Source: Methyloradius sp035460505
Lineage (GTDB): Bacteria; Pseudomonadota; Gammaproteobacteria; Burkholderiales; Methylophilaceae
Direction: 5' to 3'
DNA length: 51,309 nt
Assembly: GCA_035460505.1 (NCBI GenBank)
Contig: DATHWP010000015.1
Location: 1-51,309, forward strand
The translations under genes and the position numbers were made by a program. This document shows, piece by piece, positions 23,173-32,221 of this stretch. Positions within the stretch are counted from its first letter, which is position 1, and the number at the start of each line of letters is the position of its first letter. The notes under the pieces were generated by a model. It worked only from the letters and a program-made list of their open reading frames with translations, was not told where the DNA came from and did no database searches.

Positions 23173-24201
23173 CAAACTCTTCAAAATATTTCTCACTGGG
23201 GTTGGTAATGCAGCATCTATCGCATCTTCTATCGGTAACCAGATAATATTCGGCGCATTTACCTGCAATGGCTTGTGAAGAAGCTGTAAAGGCTGCGGCG
23301 TGATTTCAAGCTTGAAATGAGTAAAAGCATGGTTAACGAGAGGCAAAGGTTCTTCTGTTTCTGTCTGTAAACCAAATCGGCTGGCAGCAACTTCAACGGC
23401 AATCTCGTGCATACCAATTTCTGGCAGGCTCCATAAGCCGCCCCAAATGCCACTAGATGGTCGTTTTTCCAGCATCACTTCATTTCCATTTAGAAATAAC
23501 AGCATGGTCGTCTGCTTTTGTGGGCTGACTTTGCGCGGTTTTGAAGCTGGTAACTCTTTGACGCGATTTTGTTGGTATGCGCCACAAGTTGAGTTAAGTG
23601 GGCATAGACCGCATTTTGGTTTTGATCTGGTGCATAGCGTAGCTCCCAAGTCCATCAGCCCTTGGGTGTAGGCCACCATGCCATGTTCCGGCAACAAGCC
23701 CTCGGCTAAAAGCCAGAGCTGCTTTTCCACCTTAGGCAGACCTGGCCAACCTTCTACCAAAAAATGACGTGCCAACACCCGCTTGACGTTGCCGTCTAAA
23801 ATAGTCTGAGCCTGGTTAAACGCAAACGAAGCTATCGCTGCCGCTGTTGAACGACCAATGCCAGATAACTGCTGGATGACCTCAAAGTCTTGCGGGAATT
23901 TACCACCATGTTCCGTCACGATGGTTTGCGCAGCTTTATGTAGATTTCGCGCACGCGAGTAGTAGCCTAGCCCACTCCAGTATTGCAGTACGTCTTCTTG
24001 CGTTGCATCGGCAAGAGTAGCGATATCAGGAAAACGCTGCATGAATTTAGCGTAATAGCCAATCACAGCCGTGACTTGGGTCTGCTGCAACATGATTTCA
24101 GAGACCCAAATAGCATAAGGGTCATACGTATTCTGCCAAGGCAAATCATGGCGACCATGCACTTTTTGCCAAGCAATCAGGCGGGTTGCGAACTCACTCA
24201 T
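23167..24201 (-). CDS. mutY: A/G-specific adenine DNA glycosylase MutY
   Basis: A 344-residue base-excision enzyme removing adenine opposite 8-oxoguanine. It has the catalytic glutamate E35 (WVSEIMLQQTQV), the helix-hairpin-helix QQLSGIGRSTAAAIASFAF with catalytic aspartate D136 (ILDGNVKRV), and the [4Fe-4S] motif C190-x6-C197-x2-C200-x5-C206. The NUDIX-like C-terminal domain (about 230-344; LEKRPSSGIWGGLWSLPE) recognises 8-oxoG. Its stop codon lies at the edge of the palindromic terminator. It starts 18 nt after the asmA stop, implying co-transcription. Confidence 0.96.
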   Translation of the reverse strand: MSEFATRLIAWQKVHGRHDLPWQNTYDPYAIWVSEIMLQQTQVTAVIGYYAKFMQRFPDIATLADATQEDVLQYWSGLGYYSRARNLHKAAQTIVTEHGGKFPQDFEVIQQLSGIGRSTAAAIASFAFNQAQTILDGNVKRVLARHFLVEGWPGLPKVEKQLWLLAEGLLPEHGMVAYTQGLMDLGATLCTRSKPKCGLCPLNSTCGAYQQNRVKELPASKPRKVSPQKQTTMLLFLNGNEVMLEKRPSSGIWGGLWSLPEIGMHEIAVEVAASRFGLQTETEEPLPLVNHAFTHFKLEITPQPLQLLHKPLQVNAPNIIWLPIEDAIDAALPTPVRNILKSLK

Positions 24202-24219
24202 ATGCGCACAATTCTGAAA

Positions 24220-26601
24220 TCAAAACCCAAGCAGCTTATTCAATTTTTTCTTGGCTTTCTCTTCAGGAGTCTCTGGTTTCTGCTCAGGCTGAGGTGCAGT
24301 TGGGGTAGCCGTATTCGCTGGCTTTGTGTCGCCAATGGGGGCGGCATCCTGCTTCTTGTTACCACCCAATAGTGATTTCAACGCATCCTGTTTGTTACCG
24401 CCCACCAGACTTTTAAGTGCTTCGCCTTGGCTACCGCCTACTTTATCCAGCAGTTTTTTCTGCGCAAGGGCAGTGGCAAGCGAGGCAAAATCTATCTTGT
24501 ACTCTGGCTTAGCGAACGTACCTGAGAGTTTGACTGGCACAGTCAGTCCGTTCAAATCATCCAGATCCTTACCGCCCTGGCCTTTGAGTGAATTAACAAT
24601 AGTGGGCTTGGCAGTGTAATTAAGAGTTTCGTTGGCGATATCGATGTCGCCATTGCCGGTAATGCGAAATAGCGGCGCCTTCATACTCAAGTCTTCATTG
24701 TGTGCCACGCCGTTTTTAATATTGAAGCTGGCGACCATTTCGCTAAAGTCGGTTTTCTGGGTTTTGTCGCCAGCTATCTTGGTTTCAGACTTGAAAGCGC
24801 TCAGCTTGTCTTTTACGCCACGTATCGTCCCCGCGATATCGATGCCTTTGACCGCGCCGTCAGCCAGATTGACTGACGCGCTACCGTTGAGCGACTTTTT
24901 TAGCGCACCTACTGTTGCACCTTGTGTTATCACATCAAGATTTAACGTGCCCTTTCCGCTCAACATATCGTTATTAATCGCGTCAGTGAGTAGCGGGCCA
25001 ACGGCAATGCCTGTCATGCTTTGTTTGACTGAAATCACAGGCGTGCTGCGCGCATCCACCTTGAGCGAGCCATTCATGCTGCCCTCATAAAGTTGCGCGG
25101 AAAACGGCGCTAACTGTGCCACGCCATCATCCGCCTGCAGCTTGATGCGCACGTTGGTAGATTTCACATTAGCAAGCTTGAGCCAGCCTATGCGCAACTC
25201 ACCATTGGCGTTAATGTGCTTGAGGGCACTTAAATCGATAGGCGCATCTGGATTAGGTTTTGCAGCAGCAGGCTTGCTTTCAGATTTGGTGATGTACTTA
25301 TCAGCATCCAGCTTATCAATATCCAGATCAAAATGATAAATCGGTTGGGCAAAGTGATTCATCGCCACATTGCCGCTTACCTTGGTCTGGTCGAAATTCA
25401 GCTTAAGGCCACTGCTGATTTGCTCTTGCTTGATATCAGCATGCGCATTCAGTAAAAAATCAGCTTGAATACCGCCATTGGGGAACGTGGCATCTTTCAT
25501 CTGCAATTGGCCTGCAAGCTTAGGCAAATCAAAAATCAGTCTTTCTAGATTTCCCGTAAATGGCGACGAGAACTTACCCGTGATTTCACGCGCGCCCTGT
25601 TTAGCTGAAAGATCCCCACTGATACTGCTGCTCTCCACGGCAGTTGGTGAGCCTGTAACATCAGCCAATAGCAACGTGGCTTTTAAAGTATCACTACCTT
25701 TTTCTTGCGCAAGGGTGACTTGCGCACTTTTACCGCTGACTGTGTTGTTTTCTATTTTTAGGCCAGGCATGGCAAGTTCCGCATTGATAGACGCACCATC
25801 AAGATTGCCTTTAGCCGCCAACTTCAAACCTTCTACCAGCAACTCCATGTTCTCTAGTTTGGCATCAATATCACCAGCTAGGGTGATTTCAGTCTTGGTC
25901 AAGGTTGCCAGATCACCTGCTAGTTTTGCAGCTAATCCCTTAGCCACAAAGTGCTTGTTATCTGGGTCAGCCATGACATTGCCTTTGATATTGGCATCAA
26001 GTTTTATATTCGGCTTGCTGGCCTCTAATGTGAAGTCAGTTGCCAGATCAAAGGGCGTTGCGAGCGCAACATGGCCTGTGGTCAGGTTCAGATTACTGAT
26101 GCTGTATTTTGCATCGGCCTGCTGGTCGTCAAAATTAAGCGCAGATTTGCTGATTTTCACGCCATCAATATCAAACTTGATCTGCTGTGAATCTTCTTCA
26201 TCCTTGCTTATCAGGTCATCGAAATTGGTCGTACCGTCCTTGTAACGAATGATATTGGCCTGTGCGCCGTCGACATAAATGGTATCCACCACCAGCTCTT
26301 TTTTCAGTAAGGGCAACAACGCCAGCGAGACTTTCACGCCTTCAATCGAGGCAAATATCGCTTCACTTTGATGTTCTGAGATAGAAAGTTTGCCCAGATT
26401 AGCACCTATCTTGGGCCAGAAGGCAAGCTTGATATCACCATCCAGATGCAAGGTGCGCTGCTTTTTATCTTGTACCAGCTTGATAATCAGCGGCTTGTAA
26501 TCGTTGGGGTTGAACGTTGCTGCGATATAGCCTGCAAATAGAATGACGAGTAGTAGCAAGCCTGCAAGGGTGAATAGCGTGTACTTAAATGCTTTGTTCA
26601 T
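24220..26601 (-). CDS. asmA: AsmA-family envelope protein
   Basis: A 793-residue protein with one amino-terminal transmembrane helix (FTLAGLLLLVILFAGYIAATF, about 12-32) and a long periplasmic beta-rich region. The AsmA amino-terminal domain follows (NPNDYKPLIIKLVQDKKQRTLHLDGDIKLAFWPKIGANLGKLSI), and the AsmA C-terminal domain includes GKGTLNLDVITQGATVGALKKSLNGSASVNLADGAVKGIDIAGTIR. The tail is Lys/Gln/Pro-rich with two near-identical LLGGNK-type units. AsmA-like proteins are thought to bridge inner and outer membranes and move phospholipids. GAGGAG precedes the start. It lies in a minus-strand run uppP-exoD-asmA-mutY. Confidence 0.92.
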   Translation of the reverse strand: MNKAFKYTLFTLAGLLLLVILFAGYIAATFNPNDYKPLIIKLVQDKKQRTLHLDGDIKLAFWPKIGANLGKLSISEHQSEAIFASIEGVKVSLALLPLLKKELVVDTIYVDGAQANIIRYKDGTTNFDDLISKDEEDSQQIKFDIDGVKISKSALNFDDQQADAKYSISNLNLTTGHVALATPFDLATDFTLEASKPNIKLDANIKGNVMADPDNKHFVAKGLAAKLAGDLATLTKTEITLAGDIDAKLENMELLVEGLKLAAKGNLDGASINAELAMPGLKIENNTVSGKSAQVTLAQEKGSDTLKATLLLADVTGSPTAVESSSISGDLSAKQGAREITGKFSSPFTGNLERLIFDLPKLAGQLQMKDATFPNGGIQADFLLNAHADIKQEQISSGLKLNFDQTKVSGNVAMNHFAQPIYHFDLDIDKLDADKYITKSESKPAAAKPNPDAPIDLSALKHINANGELRIGWLKLANVKSTNVRIKLQADDGVAQLAPFSAQLYEGSMNGSLKVDARSTPVISVKQSMTGIAVGPLLTDAINNDMLSGKGTLNLDVITQGATVGALKKSLNGSASVNLADGAVKGIDIAGTIRGVKDKLSAFKSETKIAGDKTQKTDFSEMVASFNIKNGVAHNEDLSMKAPLFRITGNGDIDIANETLNYTAKPTIVNSLKGQGGKDLDDLNGLTVPVKLSGTFAKPEYKIDFASLATALAQKKLLDKVGGSQGEALKSLVGGNKQDALKSLLGGNKKQDAAPIGDTKPANTATPTAPQPEQKPETPEEKAKKKLNKLLGF

Positions 26602-26654
26602 GTTGCGCTCCTCAAATTCGACCGACTCTTAATTCTAAGCCGCAGTTTGCGCTT

Positions 26655-27281
26655 TTATGAAAGCCAGCGCATGACCGCAGCAGAGCCCCAATACCAGGCA
26701 GCAAAGGCAAATGCTGCGAAATAAACAGTGGTAAACACCAGCCAGAAGAAACTAATAAATACCATCAAACCATCATCTTCAAACTGGCTAATACAGTAAA
26801 AAAGAATCGCGAAGCCTGGCAATACATTATTGAATGGCAGTATGAGAAAAGGTATTGCCATCAATCCGCCTGCACTGATCAAAATGAAGGCGCCGATTTT
26901 TTTGCCTCGCTCACCTTCGACTAAAAAAGGGAAGCGTGGACGAGTAAACCGCGTACAAAACCAGACGAGTTTGATGCAAACCTTGGCTAAAATTCGCCAG
27001 GTTTTTTCACTCATGGCGATTTTATTGATCTGCTGCGGCAACACGGGAGACTCATTGCCACGCCACATTTGCCAACCCAGAATCGCGAAGGTAAATCCAC
27101 CAATCACCGTCAGCGGCCCCAGTGGAACAGGCTGCATAAAGGGCAAGACCAGTATCAAGGCAATCAGCGTGTAAGCTGTTTTATCCAGCGTATCTAGCGC
27201 CTCGCCCAGTGTGAGCGGCTGTGTTTTTGATTGCTCGGCAAAGCCATCAAGAATGGCCACTATATTTTTATAAGTGGTCAA
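26655..27281 (-). CDS. ExoD-family exopolysaccharide synthesis membrane protein
   Basis: A 208-residue protein starting at a TTG (27281) with GGCGGA 4-5 nt before it; a GTG at residue 8 is the alternative. The conserved ExoD pattern is seen: TLGEALDTLDKTAYTLIALILVLPFMQPVPLGPLTVIGGFTFAILGWQMWRG, then WRILAKVCIKLVWFCTRFTRPRF and GAFILISAGGLMAIPFLILPFNNVLPGFAILF. About four membrane segments are predicted. ExoD was found through exopolysaccharide defects in rhizobia; the biochemical role is unknown. It sits 26 nt after uppP. Confidence 0.85.
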   Translation of the reverse strand: MTTYKNIVAILDGFAEQSKTQPLTLGEALDTLDKTAYTLIALILVLPFMQPVPLGPLTVIGGFTFAILGWQMWRGNESPVLPQQINKIAMSEKTWRILAKVCIKLVWFCTRFTRPRFPFLVEGERGKKIGAFILISAGGLMAIPFLILPFNNVLPGFAILFYCISQFEDDGLMVFISFFWLVFTTVYFAAFAFAAWYWGSAAVMRWLS

Positions 27282-27307
27282 ATTTTCCGCCCGTCAATAA
27301 ACAATCG

Positions 27308-28108
27308 TTAATACAAATAGTAAGCAAGTACGACGATGCCAAACCCAATGCGGTACCAGGCGAAAGCTTTGAAATCATGCTGGGCCACGTATCGAATCAG
27401 CACACGGATGGCAATCAATGCACTGACAAATGCCGTGATGAAACCCACAGCGAATATGCCAATATCGTCCTTAGATAACAGGCCGCCGCTTTTATAAACA
27501 TCTAATATAGTGGCGGCAACCATGATGGGCACTGCTAAAAAGAATGAAAACTCAGTGGCTGTTTTGCGCGACAACCCAAACAGCAAGCCACCCATGATAG
27601 TTGCGCCTGAACGAGACACACCAGGGAATAGCGCCAAACATTGGGCAAAGCCCACTTTAAGTGCGTGCTTCCAGTCCATGTCGTCAACGCTTTGTGTATC
27701 TGCGACTGGCAGGCGTTTTTCAATGAAGAGAATCGCGATACCACCAGTAATCAAGGCAATAGCGACTGTAATCGGCGAAAACAGGTACTCTTTAATCGCG
27801 TGATGAAAGGCCAAGCCAAAAACAGCCGCAGGCATAAAAGCAATCAGCAGGTTCACAACCAAACGCTGCGAGGCTTGTTCTTTAGTCAGGCTGAATAACA
27901 CATGGCTGAATTTTTCGCGATATTGCCAGCACACCGCGAGTATCGCACCGAGCTGGATGACGATCTCAAATACCTTGCCGCGCTCATCGTTAAAATTGAG
28001 TAAATCGCCTGCAATAATCAGGTGGCCTGTGCTACTGACGGGGATGAATTCTGTTGCGCCTTCTACTAGGCCGAGAATGAATGCTTTAAACAGGATGAGG
28101 ATTTCCAT
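27308..28108 (-). CDS. uppP: Undecaprenyl-diphosphatase UppP (BacA)
   Basis: A 266-residue polytopic membrane enzyme that recycles undecaprenyl pyrophosphate for peptidoglycan and surface polysaccharides. Both signature motifs are complete: GLVEGATEFIPVSSTGHLI (about 13-31, catalytic Glu and Ser) and PGVSRSGATIMGGLLFGLSR (about 167-186, catalytic Arg). Length is normal. It is preceded by yidB and followed by exoD on the same strand. Confidence 0.96.
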   Translation of the reverse strand: MEILILFKAFILGLVEGATEFIPVSSTGHLIIAGDLLNFNDERGKVFEIVIQLGAILAVCWQYREKFSHVLFSLTKEQASQRLVVNLLIAFMPAAVFGLAFHHAIKEYLFSPITVAIALITGGIAILFIEKRLPVADTQSVDDMDWKHALKVGFAQCLALFPGVSRSGATIMGGLLFGLSRKTATEFSFFLAVPIMVAATILDVYKSGGLLSKDDIGIFAVGFITAFVSALIAIRVLIRYVAQHDFKAFAWYRIGFGIVVLAYYLY

Positions 28109-28136
28109 CGATGATTTTGTCCCAAAGATTAAGTGA

Positions 28137-28526
28137 TTATTTTAATAATGACACCGCGCGCATCATCAAAGCCGACTGGCTTTGCGGTACTTTGCCATCA
28201 TGTGTGAGTTTATCCACCACTCTTGGTAGATAGTCTGCGAGCAATGCTGCAACCTCTTTACTGCGCAGATCGAATTTATTACCGATTTCGGTCAAAGTAT
28301 CTTCGCCCAGCGCTTTCTTGACTTGCGCGGCGGTGAGCGGCAGGTTTGTGCCATCGCCTATCCAAGATTCAACCTGTGCTTCAAAACCAGCATCGCTGAA
28401 TTTAGCCAATACGCCAGGCAAGCCCCCATGCTGACTTAGTAAGTCTAAGGCCGCTTGTACTTTGGGAGCATGCTCGCCAGACAACTTGTTGATGACTGAG
28501 CCAGAAATACGATCAAATAAACCCAT
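28137..28526 (-). CDS. YidB family (DUF937) protein
   Basis: A 129-residue soluble, mostly helical protein. Family features are an amino-terminal MGLFDRISGSVINKL, the Gly-rich stretch LLSQHGGLPGVLAKFSDAGFEAQVESWIGDGTNLPLTAAQVKKALG and the end segment VAALLADYLPRVVDKLTHDGKVP. This is the YidB/DUF937 family, of unknown molecular role. It starts 55 nt after the rluB stop and ends 29 nt before uppP, so it may be the first gene of a minus-strand operon. Confidence 0.82.
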   Translation of the reverse strand: MGLFDRISGSVINKLSGEHAPKVQAALDLLSQHGGLPGVLAKFSDAGFEAQVESWIGDGTNLPLTAAQVKKALGEDTLTEIGNKFDLRSKEVAALLADYLPRVVDKLTHDGKVPQSQSALMMRAVSLLK

Positions 28527-28581
28527 TTTTTCTTACCTTACTATTTTCTAATACTGGTTTTCTTGTACTAATTTTCTTGCA

Positions 28582-29883
28582 CTAGAAGCGTTCATCAGCT
28601 CTTAAATAACGCCATGTACCCACAGGCAATTGGCCAAGCGTTACGCTGCCGATACGTATTCGTTTAAGGCCAACTACAGTCAGCCCTACCAGCTCACACA
28701 TGCGCCGAATCTGGCGTTTACGGCCTTCGCGTAATACGAACCTAAGCTGGTCTTCATTCTGCCATGAGACTTTTGCAGGCTTTAGCGTAACACCGTCAAG
28801 TGACAATCCCAAGTTGAGCAATTTAAGGTTACGCTCGCTGAGTTCGCCTTCTACACGCACCAGATACTCTTTTTCAACGCTGGAATCTTCACCGATCAAA
28901 TGCCTTGCCACGCGACCATCTTGCGTAAGCACTAGCAAACCAGTGGAATCAATATCCAGCCGACCAGCCGGTGCCAAGCCTTGTAAATGCGTGCGCTGAA
29001 ATACCGTTTTGGTTGGGTCTTCTGTCCATTGGTTATCTGGATGCACCAGAACAATCGCTGGCTGGTAGCCATCTTCTGCCTGACCAGAAACATAGCCAAT
29101 TGGCTTGTTCAATAAAATGGTCACAATCTCAGATTGATATTGTTGCGCCTGCTTGCTGATCTCAATATTGGCGTTCGGGTCAATGCGCGTGCCCAATGTG
29201 TTCATCACTACGCCATCTACCTTCACCCAGCCGTTCACAATCCAGTCATCCGCTTCGCGGCGTGAACATAAACCTAGCTCTGCCATACGCTTGGACAACC
29301 TTGGCTGGTCTGCATTACTTGCCTCTGGTTTAGCCGAAAACATGGGGTTAGTCGCGCGATTATTGTTGAAAGATCCTTGTTCAAAGCCATCCCTAGCCTT
29401 GCCACCACGACGGGGTGTATCGCGGCCTGAAGTATCACGTGGAGCAGATGGTCTAGATTCGCGAGGCTTAAACTCATTCCGTTTAAATTCATCCCGCTTG
29501 AACTCACCACGCTGCAAAGGCCGCTGTGCGGGCGCACGGCTATCGGAATCTCGACTCTTAGGCACTTGCTGATTCGCGCTAATCTCTGGCACTAGAGCAT
29601 CTAAGGCTTCAGCAGGTTGTTCTAATTCTGTCGCCTGTACTTTAAGCACAGGTGCGTCACGCAAGGTACCGTCATAACGATGGTTACGCTGACGGGTTGC
29701 CGCTGGCTTGGTTTCAGATGGGCCGTTTTCAGGCGATCTATCTTTAAAAGATTTATCGGCCGCTGGCCTAACTGGTGCAGCACCACGCGGACGCTTCGCA
29801 GGGTCAGCACGCCGCACAGGTGCTTTTTCGGCTTTAACCGCGGCTTGGTCAGTAGATTTTTTGTTGAGCTTTAAAGTAGTCAA
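28582..29883 (-). CDS. rluB: RluB-like 23S rRNA pseudouridine synthase with long basic N-terminal extension
   Basis: A 433-residue RsuA-family enzyme. Residues 1-190 are a low-complexity, Arg/Lys/Pro-rich extension with tandem EFKR-type pentapeptides (126-140: GEFKR, DEFKR, NEFKP). An S4 RNA-binding domain (about 193-250; RLSKRMAELGLCSRREADDWI) and the catalytic domain follow, with the catalytic aspartate in GRLDIDSTGLLVLTQDG and the end block FVLREGRKRQIRRMCELVGL. RluB makes pseudouridine in helix 90-92 of 23S rRNA. The extension is probably disordered and RNA-binding; such tails vary in beta-proteobacteria. The exact rRNA target is inferred from the family. Confidence 0.88.
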   Translation of the reverse strand: MTTLKLNKKSTDQAAVKAEKAPVRRADPAKRPRGAAPVRPAADKSFKDRSPENGPSETKPAATRQRNHRYDGTLRDAPVLKVQATELEQPAEALDALVPEISANQQVPKSRDSDSRAPAQRPLQRGEFKRDEFKRNEFKPRESRPSAPRDTSGRDTPRRGGKARDGFEQGSFNNNRATNPMFSAKPEASNADQPRLSKRMAELGLCSRREADDWIVNGWVKVDGVVMNTLGTRIDPNANIEISKQAQQYQSEIVTILLNKPIGYVSGQAEDGYQPAIVLVHPDNQWTEDPTKTVFQRTHLQGLAPAGRLDIDSTGLLVLTQDGRVARHLIGEDSSVEKEYLVRVEGELSERNLKLLNLGLSLDGVTLKPAKVSWQNEDQLRFVLREGRKRQIRRMCELVGLTVVGLKRIRIGSVTLGQLPVGTWRYLRADERF

Positions 29884-29957
29884 GGGCTTGGAATAGCTTG
29901 CGCTATAGATTGAATATAAAAGCAGATTATACCCGCTATCGCCGCTAGCGGTTTCAG

Positions 29958-29994
29958 CAACAAAAAAGCAGGCACTAGGCCTGCTTTTTTGTTG
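29958..29994 (-). terminator. thiC terminator
   Basis: 16-bp arms (29958-29973 and 29979-29994) enclose a 5-nt loop. On the minus strand the G/C stem is followed by TTTTTTGTTG. It lies 14 nt after the thiC stop and 75 nt before the rluB start. Confidence 0.9.
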
Positions 29995-30007
29995 GGCAAT
30001 TTAGTCG

Positions 30008-31903
30008 TTAGACTTTTTGGTAAACCTCTGAACCCTTTTTCACAAACTCAATGGCTTTTTCTTGCATGCCTTTGTGTAGAGCCTCTTGTTCTGAAACGCC
30101 TTGTTCCGCTGCATAGTCGCGCACATCTTGCGAAATTTTCATGGAGCAGAAATGTGGGCCGCACATGGAGCAGAAATGAGCTTGTTTTGCGCCTTCTTGT
30201 GGCAATGTTTCATCGTGGAATTCCTTGGCTTTTTCTGGATCCAGACCCAGATTGAACTGATCTTCCCAGCGGAATTCAAAACGTGCTTTTGAAAGTGCAT
30301 TGTCCCGAATCTGTGCGCCCGGGTGTCCCTTTGCCAAGTCAGCAGCATGTGCAGCGATCTTGTAAGTGATGATGCCCACGCGCACGTCTTCTTTATCTGG
30401 CAAGCCCAAATGCTCTTTCGGCGTAACGTAACAAAGCATCGCACAGCCATACCAGCCGATCATTGCCGCACCGATGCCGCTAGTGATGTGGTCATAACCT
30501 GGGGCGATGTCGGTGGTTAATGGGCCTAGCGTGTAGAACGGAGCTTCACCACAGTGCTCAAGTTGCAAGTCCATGTTCTCTTTGATGAGGTGCATCGGCA
30601 CGTGGCCTGGGCCTTCGATCATGCACTGTACGTCGTGTTTCCAAGCAATCTGTGTCAGCTCGCCCAGTGTTTTCAGTTCAGCAAATTGTGCTTCGTCATT
30701 GGCATCGTAAATAGAACCCGGACGCAGACCATCGCCAAGTGAGAAGCTCACATCGTAAGCCTTCATGATTTCGCAGATGTCTTCAAAATGCTCATAAAGG
30801 AATGATTCCTTATGATGCGCCAGACACCATTTCGCCATGATCGAACCACCGCGCGACACAATGCCTGTCATACGTTTTGCGGTCATCGGGATGTACGCCA
30901 GACGAACACCAGCGTGAATGGTGAAATAATCCACACCTTGCTCAGCTTGCTCAATCAAAGTATCGCGGAAGATTTCCCAAGTCAGGTCTTCGGCTTTACC
31001 GTTTACTTTTTCCAGCGCCTGATAAATCGGCACAGTACCAATCGGCACTGGTGAATTGCGGATGATCCACTCGCGGGTTTCGTGGATGTTTTTGCCAGTG
31101 GACAGATCCATTACGGTATCGCCGCCCCAACGAGTGCCCCATACCATTTTTTCGACTTCTTCAGTGATAGAAGAGCCAAGCGCGGAGTTACCGATATTGG
31201 CGTTGATCTTCACCAGGAAGTTACGGCCAATGATCATCGGCTCGATTTCAGGGTGGTTAATATTGAGAGGAATAATTGCGCGGCCAAGGGCTACTTCGCT
31301 GCGCACAAATTCTGGCGTGATCACTTTAGGAATAGAGGCACCAAAATCATGGCCTTTATGCTGCGTTTGCAGCAATTCGCTCATGTTCTCGCGGCGCTGG
31401 TTTTCGCGGATGGCGATGTATTCCATCTCTGGCGTGACAATGCCTTTACGTGCGTAATGCATCTGGCTCACGTTCATACCAGCTTTGGCACGGCGCGGTT
31501 TGCGCGTCAGGTTGAAACGCATGGCGGCTAATGCTGGGTCAGTTTTACGTTGTTGGCCAAACTCGGAGCTTGGGCCATCGAGTTGCTCGGTATCGTTACG
31601 CTCTTCAATCCACTTAGCGCGCATGGCTGGCAAACCGTTGCGGATATCTATACTGATTGTTGGGTCGGTATAGGGGCCTGATGTGTCGTACACCATGACT
31701 GGCGGGTTCTTTTCATCTTTACCAGCGCCGAACATGGATGGTGTATCTGACAATGAAATCTCACGGAATGGCACGCGGATATCTGAGCGCGATCCTTCAA
31801 TATAGACTTTACGTGACTTGGCAAAAGGCTGGGTGGTGCCTGCATCAATTTCAGCAGTTTCGCCGTCAAATTTGGCATGCAGGTTTTTATCGATGGTATT
31901 CAT
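30008..31903 (-). CDS. thiC: Phosphomethylpyrimidine synthase ThiC
   Basis: A 631-residue radical-SAM enzyme converting 5-aminoimidazole ribotide to HMP phosphate in thiamine synthesis. The carboxy-terminal cluster motif C-x2-C-x4-C (CSMCGPHFC, about 576-584) is intact. The core shows the conserved VMDLSTGKNIHETREWIIRNSPVPIGTVPIYQAL, GIVSRGGSIMAKW and MIEGPGHVPMHLI. Length matches bacterial ThiC. Expression is expected to be controlled by the TPP riboswitch upstream. An AAGGAG site lies 4 nt before the ATG. No other thi gene follows; it is a single-gene unit ended by a terminator. Confidence 0.98.
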   Translation of the reverse strand: MNTIDKNLHAKFDGETAEIDAGTTQPFAKSRKVYIEGSRSDIRVPFREISLSDTPSMFGAGKDEKNPPVMVYDTSGPYTDPTISIDIRNGLPAMRAKWIEERNDTEQLDGPSSEFGQQRKTDPALAAMRFNLTRKPRRAKAGMNVSQMHYARKGIVTPEMEYIAIRENQRRENMSELLQTQHKGHDFGASIPKVITPEFVRSEVALGRAIIPLNINHPEIEPMIIGRNFLVKINANIGNSALGSSITEEVEKMVWGTRWGGDTVMDLSTGKNIHETREWIIRNSPVPIGTVPIYQALEKVNGKAEDLTWEIFRDTLIEQAEQGVDYFTIHAGVRLAYIPMTAKRMTGIVSRGGSIMAKWCLAHHKESFLYEHFEDICEIMKAYDVSFSLGDGLRPGSIYDANDEAQFAELKTLGELTQIAWKHDVQCMIEGPGHVPMHLIKENMDLQLEHCGEAPFYTLGPLTTDIAPGYDHITSGIGAAMIGWYGCAMLCYVTPKEHLGLPDKEDVRVGIITYKIAAHAADLAKGHPGAQIRDNALSKARFEFRWEDQFNLGLDPEKAKEFHDETLPQEGAKQAHFCSMCGPHFCSMKISQDVRDYAAEQGVSEQEALHKGMQEKAIEFVKKGSEVYQKV

Positions 31904-31906
31904 GGT

Positions 31907-31934
31907 GCTCCTTGAGGGCAGTATCGTAAGGAGC
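31907..31934 (-). promoter_or_regulatory. Ribosome-site sequestering hairpin of the thiC leader
   Basis: The thiC ribosome site AAGGAGC (31913-31907) can pair perfectly with GCTCCTT (31934-31928) in the same leader, a 7-bp stem with a 14-nt loop. This suggests the riboswitch controls translation initiation, as commonly found for Gram-negative thiC leaders. Confidence 0.6.
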
Positions 31935-31977
31935 TTGACTGGCTTCCCTACTGGTTAAAACAGCAGAAAAGCATCAT

Positions 31978-32076
31978 ATCTGCTTTCCTACGGCGGCATT
32001 ACCCGCATCAGGTTCAAAGGGTGTATCTCACTATTGTTGACATGCATTCCTGTCAAAATAGACCCCTAGCAATAGC
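31978..32076 (-). promoter_or_regulatory. TPP riboswitch (THI element) of thiC
   Basis: On the minus strand the leader contains the conserved core in order: GCTAGGGGTC (32070-32061), a P3 stem TTGACA...TGTCAA, then GTGAGATACACCC, the highly conserved AACCTGATGCGGGTAATGCC, and CGCCGTAGGAAAGC closing P1. This matches the thiamine pyrophosphate aptamer. A further hairpin AGCAGA...TCTGCT (31984-31962) overlaps the P1 3' strand and is followed by GTTTTAA, so attenuation may add to translational control. Confidence 0.93.
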
Positions 32077-32181
32077 CTCGAAATTACGCGAAACTGGCAA
32101 TAAAAGCAAGTTTAAACTGGTAATCGGTGCAGAGATCCAGCAGTAAAGAGCTTGCAAACTAAACACTTACAGATATTGGGC

Positions 32182-32187
32182 TATAAT
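32182..32187 (+). promoter_or_regulatory. Candidate -10 element of pcm
   Basis: A perfect TATAAT lies 35 nt before the pcm ATG. I see no convincing -35 hexamer at 16-18 bp. Confidence 0.45.
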
Positions 32188-32221
32188 CATTTTTTGAGTA
32201 TATTTCATCACGGAATTGCGT

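Noticed and set aside
25478..26245. A 255-codon open frame on the plus strand opposite asmA
   Set aside because: It is a composition-driven shadow of asmA: Ser/Leu-rich, with no domain, promoter or ribosome site, while asmA has full family motifs.
31056..31531. Two long plus-strand frames opposite thiC
   Set aside because: Antisense shadows of a highly conserved gene, with no supporting signals.
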